A DNA stretch of 46,425 bases. Origin: Deltaproteobacteria bacterium (GTDB lineage: Bacteria > Myxococcota_A > UBA796 > SXON01). Made by a program: the position numbers and the translations under genes. The stretch is taken from contig VGRE01000003.1 in assembly GCA_016875435.1 (NCBI GenBank), forward strand, positions 1 to 46,425, read 5' to 3'. Under the pieces are notes generated by a model. It did not search any database, was not told the origin of the DNA, and saw only the letters and a program-made list of their open reading frames with translations. Below are positions 8,301 to 18,538 of this stretch, one piece after another. Within the stretch, counting starts at the first letter, position 1; each line of letters begins with the position of its first letter.

Positions 8301-10167
8301 AGCCGGACGGGGCCTCGCAGTCGAGGGTCGTCGAGCCGTCGTCGCCGTAGCCGTCGCCGTCGGCGTCGGTATACCAGGTGATCGCGTCGGTGGCGTCGGC
8401 CCCGTCGATGTCGCCTGAGCAGTCGTTATCGACGTCGTCGCACACCTCCTCGGCGGCTGGGTTGATCGCCGAGTCGCGGTCGTCGCACTCCTCGCAGGCG
8501 GCGTAGCCGTCGCTGTCGTTGTCGTCGAAGCCGCTGGATCCGTCGCAGTTGTAGTCGTTCGGGTCCGAGCAGTCGGACTCGCTGGCGCCAGGATGAAAAT
8601 CGCTGTCGGCGTCGTCGCAGTCGCCGTAGCGGTTGGCGTAGCCGCTCGGCTCGTCGCAGGCGTCGAGCGTGGCGGAAGTCTCGCCGTACCCGTCGTCGTC
8701 TGCGTCGCGATACCAGGTGCGCTGGCCGGTGACCGAGGCGTCGTCGTCGTCGGTGGCACCGTCGCAGTCGTCGTCGATGTCGTTGCACGACTCGGTGGCG
8801 GAGGGGTTCACCGCGTCGTCGGTGTCGTCGCAGTCGCCCCCGGTCGCCACGTGGCCGGCGGGAACGATGCAGTCGGTGGCGACGCTGGACTCGTCGCCGT
8901 AGCCGTCGCCGTCGTCGTCGGCGTAGCTGTCGAAGGCATCGACGGCGCTCTCGCCGTCGGTCGTGCCGTCGCAGTCGTTGTCGACGTCGTCGCACAGCTC
9001 CACCTGCCCGGGGTACACGCTCGCGTCGGTATCGTCGCAGTCCTCGCAGGCGGCGGCGCCGTCGCCGTCGACGTCGACGTAGCCGGTGCTCCCGTCGCAG
9101 TTGTAGTCGACGGGGTCGGTGCAGTCGTCCTCGAGCGCGGTGGGGTTCACATCCTTGTTGCTGTCGTCGCAGTCGCCGTCCTGGGCGACGTAGTCCGCAG
9201 GGGCGTCGCAAGCCACGGTCGAGGTGCTGGTGTCGCCGAAGAGGTCGCCGTCGCCGTCGTAGTACCAGGTCTTGGCGTCGGTCGCGTCGTCTTCGTCGAC
9301 CTGGCCGTCGCCGTCGTTGTCCTTGTTGTCGCACGTCTCGGTGTCGTAGCAGTCGGCCAGGCCGTCCTTGTCGCTGTCGAAGCCCTCGTCGGTCTCGCCG
9401 TCGCAGTTGTCGTCGACGTCGTTGCATGTCTCCGTGGCGCCGGGATTCACGGCGGCGTCGGCGTCGTCGCAGTCCTCGCCGCCGTCGATGGGGGCGAGGT
9501 AGCCGTCGCCGTCCTCGTCGCCGTCGACCACCTCGAAGGTGACGAGCTCGGTCGCGGTGGCTCCGTGGGTATCGGTGACGGTGACGGAAAGGTCGTGGGC
9601 GCCCGCCGAGGGCGTGATGAGGACGATCGCGTGGCCGTTGCTGTCGGGGCTCGCCGGCAAGTCCGCGCCCTCGGCGGCGCTCCCGCTCCACGCGAATGTA
9701 AGTCGCGACAGGTCATCTTCGTCGTCTTCGACGTCGAGCTCGACAGCGACGCTGTCGCCCACGATGTAGCGATCGCCGTCGAGCGGCGAGGAGAACTCGA
9801 TGCTCGGGGCCTCGTTGTCGACCACGGAAAACTCTGCGTCGTCGGAACCCACGTTCCCGGCCGGGTCGATGGCGGTGAGGCGCAGGTCGTGGTCCCCCAC
9901 CGGGAGGTCGGCCTGCGGCGTGAAGAAGACCGCGTTGCCTTCCCAGGTGCTCTCGCCGCTAAGGGTCTCGAGCCCGTTGAGGGTCCAGAAGATGTTCAGG
10001 TCGCCGGACGCGTCGTCGCCGTCGGACACCGTGCCCACGAAGCTCACCGTGGCCCCCTCCACGATGCTGCCGCCATCCTCTGGGGACGTGATGGTGACGG
10101 TGGGGCGGTAGTCCTCGACGCCGGTATCGGCCGCGTCGCAGGCGACCAGCAGTTGTGCGATCCACAT
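5353..10167 (-). CDS. Large MopE-type metal-binding-repeat lipoprotein with Ig-like N-terminal region and FG-GAP C-terminal repeats
   Basis: Start MWIAQLLVAC (lipobox); 14 repeats of the type DGDGYGD...GDCDDTDAAINPAATETCDGDDNDCDGSTDE; C-terminal DLDGDGIDDVVVSATG-type FG-GAP repeats; the track ORF to 10419 is an upstream extension. Confidence 0.9.
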   Translation of the reverse strand: MWIAQLLVACDAADTGVEDYRPTVTITSPEDGGSIVEGATVSFVGTVSDGDDASGDLNIFWTLNGLETLSGESTWEGNAVFFTPQADLPVGDHDLRLTAIDPAGNVGSDDAEFSVVDNEAPSIEFSSPLDGDRYIVGDSVAVELDVEDDEDDLSRLTFAWSGSAAEGADLPASPDSNGHAIVLITPSAGAHDLSVTVTDTHGATATELVTFEVVDGDEDGDGYLAPIDGGEDCDDADAAVNPGATETCNDVDDNCDGETDEGFDSDKDGLADCYDTETCDNKDNDGDGQVDEDDATDAKTWYYDGDGDLFGDTSTSTVACDAPADYVAQDGDCDDSNKDVNPTALEDDCTDPVDYNCDGSTGYVDVDGDGAAACEDCDDTDASVYPGQVELCDDVDNDCDGTTDGESAVDAFDSYADDDGDGYGDESSVATDCIVPAGHVATGGDCDDTDDAVNPSATESCNDIDDDCDGATDDDDASVTGQRTWYRDADDDGYGETSATLDACDEPSGYANRYGDCDDADSDFHPGASESDCSDPNDYNCDGSSGFDDNDSDGYAACEECDDRDSAINPAAEEVCDDVDNDCSGDIDGADATDAITWYTDADGDGYGDDGSTTLDCEAPSGFVGDDTDCDDSRDDVNPGATELCDSRDTDEDCDGLADDDDSSTSSGSMSTLYRDADGDSYGDASSTMLACDDVAGYATSASDCDDGDANVNPGETEVCDSADTDEDCDGLADDSDPSVIGKSRSYADADADGYGNASVSMLACDVTSGNVSNSGDCDDTDAAINPAATETCDGDDNDCDGSTDESGATGETTWYRDADADGYGTTATTRSACTIPSGYVADATDCNDSSAAISPADAEVCDSSDTDEDCDGLADGDDPSVTGTSNWYTDADGDGYGDGASLLSACEGPSGTVTNSSDCDDTDAEVSPAGVEDCNGEDDDCDGSTDEDASDALTWYPDDDGDGHGDATAAEVECSAPSGYLSTGGDCDDTDAAINPAATETCDGDDNDCDGSTDESGATGEATWYRDADADGYGTTATTRSACTIPSGYVADATDCNDSSAAISPAATEICDAAGADEDCDGLANSADSSASGASTWYLDADGDGYGDATASSVSCDLPSGYVDTGDDCDDTDAAVNPGEREECEDGIDNDCDGSDLSCTWSGDYAATGDADSVFYASESGDRLGYAVATGMDLDGDGIDDVVVSATGDDVDASDRGTANFFSGPLTAGEQSSDDEFYAQRTSPSGTQYVGAVIVPIEDYDGDGDDEVAVHGYVSWSRYFYLLEGPISSGVISLSTDADDSYSYTSNALNPEAICSGGSYQSSSSSNALISANIGTSSYRGRVTIDVGSTTVLTVTGESNNDYMGYALAGGSGADVDGDGADDAWFGAPGDDDGGTDAGAFYVMYGDTVGLGLSITAAAANKVTAETAGDGLGTTLRYAGDADNDGYADVLAGSPGDDDGSIDAGAVYLFNYSDLDSTTADALFSVVGATGADSLGDYMLDAGDLDTDGYVDLVVGTPEAAEGGPGAGAVYVVYGPLAGAHDFGADDYDAAFLGETGDACGRSGRLGDTDGDGKLDLVYGCDMSEQSSSSITGVGSFSVVLGL
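6968..7214. repeat. Direct repeat copy A (247 bp), 246/247 identical to 7598-7844
   Basis: Aligned by eye at constant offset 630; the single difference seen is 7101 c versus 7731 t. Confidence 0.85.
7598..7844. repeat. Direct repeat copy B (247 bp), partner of 6968-7214
   Basis: See copy A. Confidence 0.85.
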
Positions 10168-10232
10168 CGTCCACACCTTTGGGGGGGGGATGACAGGATA
10201 CCGCAGACCGGCGGCGGTGGCTAAGTGCGCGC

Positions 10233-11360
10233 GTGAAGTCGAGCCCGCCCCGTGACGCCCGCGACGACCTCGCCCCGGCCTCGCTGGCGGCGCGCCGCGC
10301 GTACACGGGCCTCGAACTTCCCCATCTCGCCGGGGTGCCGGTGGATCCTGCGACGGCGCGAGGCAACGTGGAGGGGATGGTGGGCTACGCCCAGGTGCCC
10401 CTCGGCATCGCCGGTCCACTCGTGCTGCGTGGCGATGCCGAGGGGAGCTACACCGTGCCCTTCGCCACCACCGAGGGGACGATGGTGGCCAGCTACCAGC
10501 GAGGGATGAGGGTCATCGCGGAGTCGGGAGGCGCCCTGGTGCGGGTGATGCGCGAGGGCTACGCGCTCTTTCCCCTGCTGACCTACCCGGGGGTCGACGA
10601 GGCGCGCGCCGCCGGCCACTGGGTGGACGCCCACCGCGAGGCGCTGGTGCTTGCCGCCGAGGCCACCACCCGCCATGGCAAGGTGACGGAGCTCGACTGG
10701 GAGCTTCTTGGTCGATGCCTGTTGTTGACGCTGCGCATGCACACGGGCGACGCCCAGGGCGCCAACATGGTGAACCGGGCCGCGCAGGCCGTGGCGGGGG
10801 CGATCTCGTCGGCCACGGCGCCCGCGCGCGTGGCGCTGCACGGCTACGACCCCGAGAAGCGAGCGTCGACCCGCCACTGGCGCGGCCGCTGGGTGGTGGC
10901 GTCGGTGCGGGTGCCCGCGAGCGTCGTGGCCGCGCGACTGCGCACCACCTCGGCGGCCCTGGCCCACCTGTGGGCCGACTACCAGCTCGCCTACGCGCGC
11001 ATGGGTACCGCCAACCACGCCCTCCAGGTGGCCAACGGCCTGGCGGCCATCTACGTGGCCACGGGACAAGACGCCGCCTACACCGCCGAGAGCTGCGCGT
11101 GTAGCCTGTCGCTGGAAGACGACGGCGGCGAGCTCGTGGCCACGCTCGACCTGCCGTCGCTCCACGTGGCCACGGTCGGCGGAGGCACGCAGAAGGGCAC
11201 GGCGGCCGAGTGCCAGCGCATCATCGGCGCCCGCTCGGCGCGGGAGCTGGCCTGCGTGATGGCCGGCGCCTTGCTCGCCGGCGATCTCAACCTCGCGGCG
11301 AGCTTCCTCGGCGACGACTTCGCGGGGGCGCACGAGCGGCTGGGCCGGAGCCGGCCGTAG
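10233..11360 (+). CDS. Hydroxymethylglutaryl-CoA reductase (class I-like)
   Basis: NVEGMVGYAQVPLGIAGPL, FATTEGTMVASYQRG (catalytic Glu), GDAQGANMVN, ATGQDAAYTAES (Asp), VATVGGGT, C-terminal AHERLGRS (His). Confidence 0.9.
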   Translation: MKSSPPRDARDDLAPASLAARRAYTGLELPHLAGVPVDPATARGNVEGMVGYAQVPLGIAGPLVLRGDAEGSYTVPFATTEGTMVASYQRGMRVIAESGGALVRVMREGYALFPLLTYPGVDEARAAGHWVDAHREALVLAAEATTRHGKVTELDWELLGRCLLLTLRMHTGDAQGANMVNRAAQAVAGAISSATAPARVALHGYDPEKRASTRHWRGRWVVASVRVPASVVAARLRTTSAALAHLWADYQLAYARMGTANHALQVANGLAAIYVATGQDAAYTAESCACSLSLEDDGGELVATLDLPSLHVATVGGGTQKGTAAECQRIIGARSARELACVMAGALLAGDLNLAASFLGDDFAGAHERLGRSRP

Positions 11361-11546
11361 GCGGAGGGCCCAGGCGCAGGGGTTAGGCTGCAGGCCCGAG
11401 GCGCTGCGACGTCGCCTCGCAAGCCACGGCGCGGCCGTCCTGCCGGGCATCCAGCGCCCTCCCCCAGCGGGCCACGCCCCACGTCAACGGCGAGGACCGT
11501 AGCCGCCGGCACTCGGGTCCTACAGCCTACGTGATAGCGCCCCCCG

Positions 11547-12716
11547 ATGTCCGACACGATGTGGGCCCTCACCTTCGACTCCGAACGCGACGGGTGGCGC
11601 CGTTCCACCGGCCTCGTCAAGGAGCGCGTGCCCGTCCCCCGGCTCGATCAGCCCGGCGAGGCCGACCGGTCCTCCGTCATCATCCGCGTGAAGTACGCGG
11701 GCTTCTGTGGCAGCGACCGCGGCATCTGGTGGCGCAAGGCCTTCGGCGACATGATCGAGGGATCGCTGCGCGAGGAACACAAGACCACCCGCGTGGTGGG
11801 CCACGAGCTGCTCGGAGAGATCGTGGAGGTGGGGAGCCGGGTGACGGAGAAGTACGGCTACCTGCCCGGCGACGTGGTCTCCACCGAGTCGCACATCATC
11901 TGCGGCGTGTGCCACCAGTGCCGGGTGGGCGACAGCCACGTGTGCGCGCGGGACAAGATCATCGGCATCTCCACGGATGGCTGCTTCGCCGAGTACCTGA
12001 AACTACCCGCGAAGTCCCTGTGGAAGACCGACGTCGCCCGGCTCCGTCCCGAGGTGGCGGCGGTGCAGGAGCCCTTCGGCAACGCGGTCCACGCCTGCCA
12101 GGCTACCGACCTGCGCGGCAAGACCGTCGCCGTCTTTGGCTGCGGCACCATCGGGCTGTTCGCCGTGCTCATCGCCCGCGGCATGGGCGCCACCAAGATC
12201 ATCGGCGTCGAGGTCGACCCGAAGCACGCGGAGATGGCGCGCCAGCTAGGTTGCGACGCGGTGCTCGTCCCCCAGGCGCAGCCCGACCGGCCCAACGCCA
12301 GCGACCCGGCCCTGCGCGAGGCCATCCGCGAGCTGACCGATGGGATGGGGGTCGACGTGGCACTCGAGATGGCGGGTTTCAACTCCTCGATGAACAACGC
12401 CATCAAGTCGGTTCGCCGCGGTGGTCACGTGGTGCTGTTCGGCGTGAAGAACGGCGACGCGGTCATCGAGGACGTCCATCGCGTGGTGATGGACGGGCTG
12501 CGCCTTCACGGCATCGTCGGCCGCCAGATCTTCGGCACCTGGGAGATCACCCGTCGCCTGCTGGAAGATCGCCAGAATGGCATCCAGGACGCGATCTGGA
12601 AGGTGATCCTCGAGGGGGGTCGCGACACGCTCGTCGACATCCGCGACTGGGAACGCCAGGCCTTCGAGGGCATGATCGGCAGGCATCCCAAGGTGGTCAT
12701 CAAGTTTACCGGCTAG
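11547..12716 (+). CDS. tdh: Zinc-dependent medium-chain alcohol dehydrogenase, probable L-threonine 3-dehydrogenase
   Basis: VGHELLGEIVEVG, structural-zinc cysteines CGVCHQCRVGDSHVC, GCGTIGLFAVLIARGMGA; kbl lies two genes downstream. Confidence 0.75.
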   Translation: MSDTMWALTFDSERDGWRRSTGLVKERVPVPRLDQPGEADRSSVIIRVKYAGFCGSDRGIWWRKAFGDMIEGSLREEHKTTRVVGHELLGEIVEVGSRVTEKYGYLPGDVVSTESHIICGVCHQCRVGDSHVCARDKIIGISTDGCFAEYLKLPAKSLWKTDVARLRPEVAAVQEPFGNAVHACQATDLRGKTVAVFGCGTIGLFAVLIARGMGATKIIGVEVDPKHAEMARQLGCDAVLVPQAQPDRPNASDPALREAIRELTDGMGVDVALEMAGFNSSMNNAIKSVRRGGHVVLFGVKNGDAVIEDVHRVVMDGLRLHGIVGRQIFGTWEITRRLLEDRQNGIQDAIWKVILEGGRDTLVDIRDWERQAFEGMIGRHPKVVIKFTG

Positions 12717-12726
12717 AGTGGTCGCC

Positions 12727-14274
12727 ATGTGGTTGTTTCTCGCGTGCTCCGGCGACGAGCCCAGTGAGGGTGTCGAAACCCCCGCCGACAGCGGTCCCGA
12801 GGACGAGACCGACAGCGGTCCCGAGGACGAGACCGACAGCGGCGACACCGCGGACACCGGCGATGCCCTCGTCTTCGACACCACCGTCGACGTCATCGTG
12901 GTGGGCAGCGGGCCGGCGGGCGCGGCCGCGACCGTCACGGCGATGGACGCCGGCGCCACGGTGATCGTCTTCGAGCGCGAGGAAGAGGCCGGCATGGGGA
13001 TGCGCCTCGCGGGCATGGCGTACGGCGTCGACACCCGCTGGCAGGCCGCCGAGGGCGTGACCGACTCGGTGGAGGCGGCCATCGCCGAGTGGCCCGAGAT
13101 CACCGGCGCCAACGCGAGCGAGGGCGTAGAGGCCTTCATCACCAACAGCGGCGCCAACCTCGAGTGGCTCGAGGCCAAGGGCGCGGAGATCATCGGCCCC
13201 ATCGAAGACCTCGACGTCGGCTCGGTGGCGCGCCTGCACCAGATGGGCTGGGACGAGGACCCCTGGCCAACCTTCACCGAGGGCTACGAGCCCGAGCTGC
13301 GCCTCGGCGTGGAGGTGACCGAGCCGGTGATGGCCGACGGCGTGGTGGTGGGCGTGCGCTGGCGCGACACCGTCACCGGGGAAGAAGGCGCCACCGGCGC
13401 CGGTGCCGTGGTGATCGCCACCGGCGGTTTCCTCCGCAATCGCGATCGCGTCGACGCGGCCGTCCCCGCGCTGGCCGACCGCGACCTGCTCTACGAGACC
13501 AACCCCTCCTCCAACGGCGGCGGTCTCCCCTTCCTCGACCTCGCCGGGGCGGGCTCGTTGCGGATGGAGGACATCGGGATGTACGTCCACGCCATCCAGG
13601 ACCCCGCCGAGGCGGAGGGAGAGGCGCTGGTGGCCTTCATGCCCGACGGCATGGTGCTCGTCGACAGCACCGGCAACCGCTTCATCGACGAGGAGTGGAT
13701 CAGGTCCTTCGACCTCTTCGACCAGTTGCCGAGCGGCGACGTGTTCGGCATCACCTCGGGCCCCAACGCCGGGTACCTCGCATTCATGCGACCGGCGTAC
13801 AACTGGGTGGTGCTCGACGAGCCGGAGTTCGTGACTCTCACGGAAGTCCAGGACCTCGGCAGTACGGATGTCTTCATGGGCGCAGACCCCGAGGAGCTCG
13901 CGGCACTCGCTGGGTTCGATCCCGGCGCCTTCGTCGCCACGCTCGACGCCTTCAACACCGCCGTGTACACCGGGACCGCCGACGCTTTTGGCCGCGAGCT
14001 CGAGCCCGGCGACGCGCTCGACGGGGCGCCCTTCGTGGCGTTGCGCCTGACCCCGGGGCTGGCGAAGGCCTTCGGCGGCGTGGCCACCGATGCCAGCGGG
14101 CACGTGCTCACGCCCATGGGCGAGGCGATTCCCGGCTTGTACGCCGCGGGCGAGGTGACGGGCATGGTGCTCGGCGGGGGTGGTGGCGATGGCTTCTCGG
14201 GGAGCGGCAACGCTTGCTACTGGTCGGGGCGCGTGGCCGGCGGCAATGCGGCGGCGAGCGCGCTGGGGGAATAG
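12727..14274 (+). CDS. FAD-dependent oxidoreductase (FAD_binding_2 / fumarate reductase-like) predicted lipoprotein
   Basis: MWLFLAC lipobox, D/S/T/E-rich linker, [37 protein letters not shown]-terminal [36 protein letters not shown]. Confidence 0.85.
   Translation: MWLFLACSGDEPSEGVETPADSGPEDETDSGPEDETDSGDTADTGDALVFDTTVDVIVVGSGPAGAAATVTAMDAGATVIVFEREEEAGMGMRLAGMAYGVDTRWQAAEGVTDSVEAAIAEWPEITGANASEGVEAFITNSGANLEWLEAKGAEIIGPIEDLDVGSVARLHQMGWDEDPWPTFTEGYEPELRLGVEVTEPVMADGVVVGVRWRDTVTGEEGATGAGAVVIATGGFLRNRDRVDAAVPALADRDLLYETNPSSNGGGLPFLDLAGAGSLRMEDIGMYVHAIQDPAEAEGEALVAFMPDGMVLVDSTGNRFIDEEWIRSFDLFDQLPSGDVFGITSGPNAGYLAFMRPAYNWVVLDEPEFVTLTEVQDLGSTDVFMGADPEELAALAGFDPGAFVATLDAFNTAVYTGTADAFGRELEPGDALDGAPFVALRLTPGLAKAFGGVATDASGHVLTPMGEAIPGLYAAGEVTGMVLGGGGGDGFSGSGNACYWSGRVAGGNAAASALGE
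12787..12842 (+). repeat. 24-bp tandem repeat (2.3 copies) gacagcggtcccgaggacgagacc in the lipoprotein linker
   Basis: Direct reading; encodes DSGPEDET x2 then DSG. Confidence 0.9.
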
Positions 14275-14285
14275 TCGAGGGGCCC

Positions 14286-15473
<1,188 letters not shown>

Positions 15474-15740
15474 GAGGCGGTAGGCGGGTTTTCGGTGATT
15501 CGAGGCCTCTTGCGCACCCCGGGCGGCGGTCGGAGAGCTTACGTCGCGGCGGGGAGTAGCGATGATGGTCGTCGCGCAGTCGCTGAGGACCCACGGCCTA
15601 CGGCCTTCGGCGAGCAGCGCGAGCACCTGCTGCGCGAGCGGGTCGTTCTGTCGCGACAACCACTGGGCCGCCTTCTGGACAGTGCGCTTGCGGAGCCCGG
15701 CTGCACCACCTCCACCCGCTCGCCCACCCGGTCGACACGC

Positions 15741-16169
15741 TCAGGGACAGGTGAGCAGCGCGCAGGCGTAGGTGGTGGTCTGCGCGGCGATGGGGATCTC
15801 CATTTCCGCCTTGCAGGTGGTGCTGCCGCGGGTCCAGGTGGCCTGGAAGTGCCAGGTGCCCACGCCGAGCGTCTTCTCCACGATGCCGTCGCCGGAGGTC
15901 TTGCCGACGGTCTGCACGCCGCCGGTTTCCGCCGGCTCCAGGGTGTAGTCGCGGTAGGCCACGAACACCGGGTCGCGCGGGTCGTCGGACTCGTCGGTGA
16001 TCACGCGGGCAAAGAGCAGCCCGCTCGACCCGGCCACGTCGCTCGCCGCTTCCTGTTCCCAGTTGCCCGCCTCCTCCACCTCGGCGCAGAAGACCGAAGC
16101 CAGGTCGACGCTGGAGTCGACTTCGACGGGGGAACAGGCCACGAGCGTGGCGAGAACGAGCGCGCGCAT
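15741..16169 (-). CDS. Small predicted lipoprotein of unknown function
   Basis: MRALVLATLVAC lipobox; 142 aa; divergent to the radical SAM gene. Confidence 0.65.
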   Translation of the reverse strand: MRALVLATLVACSPVEVDSSVDLASVFCAEVEEAGNWEQEAASDVAGSSGLLFARVITDESDDPRDPVFVAYRDYTLEPAETGGVQTVGKTSGDGIVEKTLGVGTWHFQATWTRGSTTCKAEMEIPIAAQTTTYACALLTCP

Positions 16170-16217
16170 GGGGCAACCTTACCGCGTTCGCGGCGGTCCG
16201 GGTGCTACCCTGCCCCG

Positions 16218-17267
16218 GTGGACGAGCTCGACCACATCGCCCGCCGGGTCGTCGAGGGCGGCGGCCCCTGGACGATCGAGCTTTACCCGACCCTCGCCTG
16301 CAACCTCGACTGCCGATTCTGCGACACGGCGCCGAGGCACGTGAAGCCGGTCGACGAGCTCGACGAGGCGCAGTGGCTCCGCATCGTCGACGAGGCCGCC
16401 GACATGGGGGCGCGGCGCGCGATGGTGCTCGGGGGCGGCGAGCCGCTGTTGTCACCCCATGCGCCCGCGCTCATGCGACGCATCAAGGCGCGGGGCCTCT
16501 CGGGCATGTTGACCAGCAACGGCACGCTGTTGACCGCGCCGGTGCGCGCCTTGCTCCTCGACATCGGGTGGGACGAGGTGCACCTGTCGATCGACGGCGC
16601 CCGCGCCCGCACCCACGACGCCCTCCGCGGGCGGCCGGGCGCCTTCCGCCGCACCGTCAGCCACGCCTGTCGCCTCCGCGCCGAGCGCGACCAGCGGGGC
16701 CTCGCCGCGCCGCGCATCGTGATCCACACGGTGCTCACCCGCGCCAACGTCGACGAGCTGGCCGAGCTGGCGCGGCTGGGGGCGGCGGTGGGCGCCGACC
16801 GGGTGGAGCTCGACGCGCTGGTGGCCTACCGTCCCGAGCAGGTGGCGCTGCAGCTCGGGCCGGCAGAGAGCGCGCGCCTTTCTGGGCGCGTGGCCGAGGG
16901 CCTCGAGGCGGCGCGGGAGGTGGGCGTGGCGACGAACTACGCGCGCTTCGTCGAGGTGCGCGTCACCGAGCGCGGGCAGCACGCCCCGGCCGCCGGGCCC
17001 GGCGAGGGGCTCCGCGCCGCCCCCTGCCTCAAGCCCTTCCACCACCTCGCCGTCACCGCCGACGGGCGCCTCTCGCCCTGCTGCGTGCTCGCCGGGGAAG
17101 GCGAGTCGCTGCGCCGCCGGCCGGTGGCCGAGGCCTGGGCGGCGAGCCCCTACCTGTCGCGACTAAGGGCGGGCATGCTGCGGGGCGTCGCCACCGGGCG
17201 ATGCGCCGAGTGCAGCGAGAACATCCTGGTGCACGAGCGCGCCATCCGGGCGAGGATCCCCGCGTGA
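16218..17267 (+). CDS. Radical SAM protein with SPASM-like C-terminal Cys cluster
   Basis: CNLDCRFC (CxxxCxxC), GGGEPLL, PCLKPFHHLAVTADGRLSPCC...CAEC; probable GTG start at 16218. Confidence 0.85.
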   Translation: MDELDHIARRVVEGGGPWTIELYPTLACNLDCRFCDTAPRHVKPVDELDEAQWLRIVDEAADMGARRAMVLGGGEPLLSPHAPALMRRIKARGLSGMLTSNGTLLTAPVRALLLDIGWDEVHLSIDGARARTHDALRGRPGAFRRTVSHACRLRAERDQRGLAAPRIVIHTVLTRANVDELAELARLGAAVGADRVELDALVAYRPEQVALQLGPAESARLSGRVAEGLEAAREVGVATNYARFVEVRVTERGQHAPAAGPGEGLRAAPCLKPFHHLAVTADGRLSPCCVLAGEGESLRRRPVAEAWAASPYLSRLRAGMLRGVATGRCAECSENILVHERAIRARIPA

Positions 17268-18001
17268 ACGTCAATCTCGAGTTGACCGACCACTGCAACA
17301 TCGCCTGCCGCATGTGCAGCCAGTCGCTGCGCGACGAGGCCCACGGCGCGCCCCACCGCTTCATGGACTTCGACACGTGGCGTCGCGCTCTCGACGGCCT
17401 GCGCGGCCTGCGCGACGTGACCCTCTGCCCCCACTGGCTGGGCGAGCCCACGCTGCATCCCGAGTTCGACCGCTTCGTGCGCCACGCCTTCGAGCACAAC
17501 GCCAACAACGTCCTGTTTCGCCACTTCAAGGTCCACACCAACGCCGTGCTCCTGCCGCCGGAGCGCGTGGAGACCCTGCTCGACGTGGCGTCGGCCGGCG
17601 GGCTCTTGCCCGACACCTTCCTCGCGGTACACTTCTCGATCGACGCCTTCGCTCGCGACACGTATACGCTTGTAAAGGGCGCTGACCGGCGGGAGGTGGT
17701 GTTCCGCAACGTGGAGCGCTTCTTGTCGCGACGTGCCGAGCGAGGGCTCCGCCGTCCCGTGGTGCATGTCGCCTACGTGGTGCAGGACGGGAACACCGGC
17801 GAGGTCGCTGCCTTCGTCGAGCACTGGCGTCCTCGCCTCGCGCGCCCGGTGCTCACCGCCGACTGGCCCCCGATGGACCGCGACGCCGTGTACCTCCGGC
17901 GCTGGAACACCGGCGACCAGGCCCGCGCCGACGCGATCCACGCCGAGGCCTGCCGCGCCGTGGGCCTCGTACCCGTGTCGCGACCGGAGGGCGCATTCTG
18001 A
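17264..18001 (+). CDS. Radical SAM protein lacking a C-terminal SPASM domain
   Basis: GTGA overlap with the upstream gene; CNIACRMC, LGEPTLHPEF; ORF ends ...VSRPEGAF*. Confidence 0.8.
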   Translation: MNVNLELTDHCNIACRMCSQSLRDEAHGAPHRFMDFDTWRRALDGLRGLRDVTLCPHWLGEPTLHPEFDRFVRHAFEHNANNVLFRHFKVHTNAVLLPPERVETLLDVASAGGLLPDTFLAVHFSIDAFARDTYTLVKGADRREVVFRNVERFLSRRAERGLRRPVVHVAYVVQDGNTGEVAAFVEHWRPRLARPVLTADWPPMDRDAVYLRRWNTGDQARADAIHAEACRAVGLVPVSRPEGAF

Positions 18002-18534
18002 CCCTCCTGCTCGGCTGCATGGGCACCTTGCAGACCCCCGACGGTCCCGAGCGGATCAGGGGGGCAGTCGTGCTGGACGACCCGTTCGACGAGGCGGACG
18101 CGTCGCTCGTGGTCGTGACCAACAGCCCCTTGCCGTGCGAGGCCGACGTGGCCGACGACCCGGCCACCACGCGCGACGAGGAGGCGGAGGCGCTGGCGTG
18201 GTGGGCCGACGGCGTGGAGGCGGCAGCGGCGCGCGAGGGCGCCGTGGTCGTCGCCTTCGTCCTGCCAGGGGGCGACGGCGAGTTCGACATCGGCGGAGCG
18301 GGTGCCTACTGGCTCGCCTACCGCGTGATCGAGTCGGGCTGGGAAGACGGCGAGCGAGTCATCTACGAGTACGAGGACGACCGCCGCGCCACGGGCACCG
18401 CCACGCTGGCCGCCGGGGGCGACACCATCGACGTCAGCTTCGAGGTGGGGGACTGGTCGGGGAGCGTGAGCGCCCCCCCCTGCGACAGCGCCTGGCTCTC
18501 CGGCCTGATCATCGACCTGTTCGGCGGCCTGTAG
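17998..18534 (+). CDS. Hypothetical predicted lipoprotein; likely non-ATG (CTG) start
   Basis: Track ATG is at 18019, but upstream in-frame CTG ACC CTC CTG CTC GGC TGC gives a lipobox (M)TLLLGC; CTGA overlap with the upstream stop. Confidence 0.5.
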   Translation: MTLLLGCMGTLQTPDGPERIRGAVVLDDPFDEADASLVVVTNSPLPCEADVADDPATTRDEEAEALAWWADGVEAAAAREGAVVVAFVLPGGDGEFDIGGAGAYWLAYRVIESGWEDGERVIYEYEDDRRATGTATLAAGGDTIDVSFEVGDWSGSVSAPPCDSAWLSGLIIDLFGGL

Positions 18535-18538
18535 CCCG

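Larger units (their letters stand above)
6700..9480 (-). repeat. Array of 14 MopE-like Cys/Asp repeat units (about 180-210 bp each)
   Basis: Counted from the translation; each unit contains CDD/CND...P...C...(D)CDG. Confidence 0.85.

Noticed and set aside
6700-9480. Regular repeats resembling a CRISPR-like or satellite array
   Set aside because: Period and content are explained by in-frame protein repeats; no spacers or cas genes
5415-9716. Numerous long Arg-, Ala/Thr/Pro- and Val/Gly-rich ORFs in other frames over the MopE gene
   Set aside because: Shadow ORFs produced by the low-complexity GAC/GTC repeat composition; the real frame carries the family motifs
15474-15740. Minus-strand frame ...RKRTVQKAAQWLSRQNDPLAQQVLALLAEGRRPWVLSDCATTIIAT downstream of the small lipoprotein gene
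   Set aside because: Somewhat protein-like, but no start, no recognisable family, and it follows a stop codon in the same frame; insufficient to call
17999-18001. TGA at the end of the truncated radical SAM gene as a recoded Cys/Sec codon
   Set aside because: Translation past the TGA in frame (PSCSAAWAPCRPPTVPSG...) does not resemble a SPASM domain, and a lipoprotein gene begins there instead
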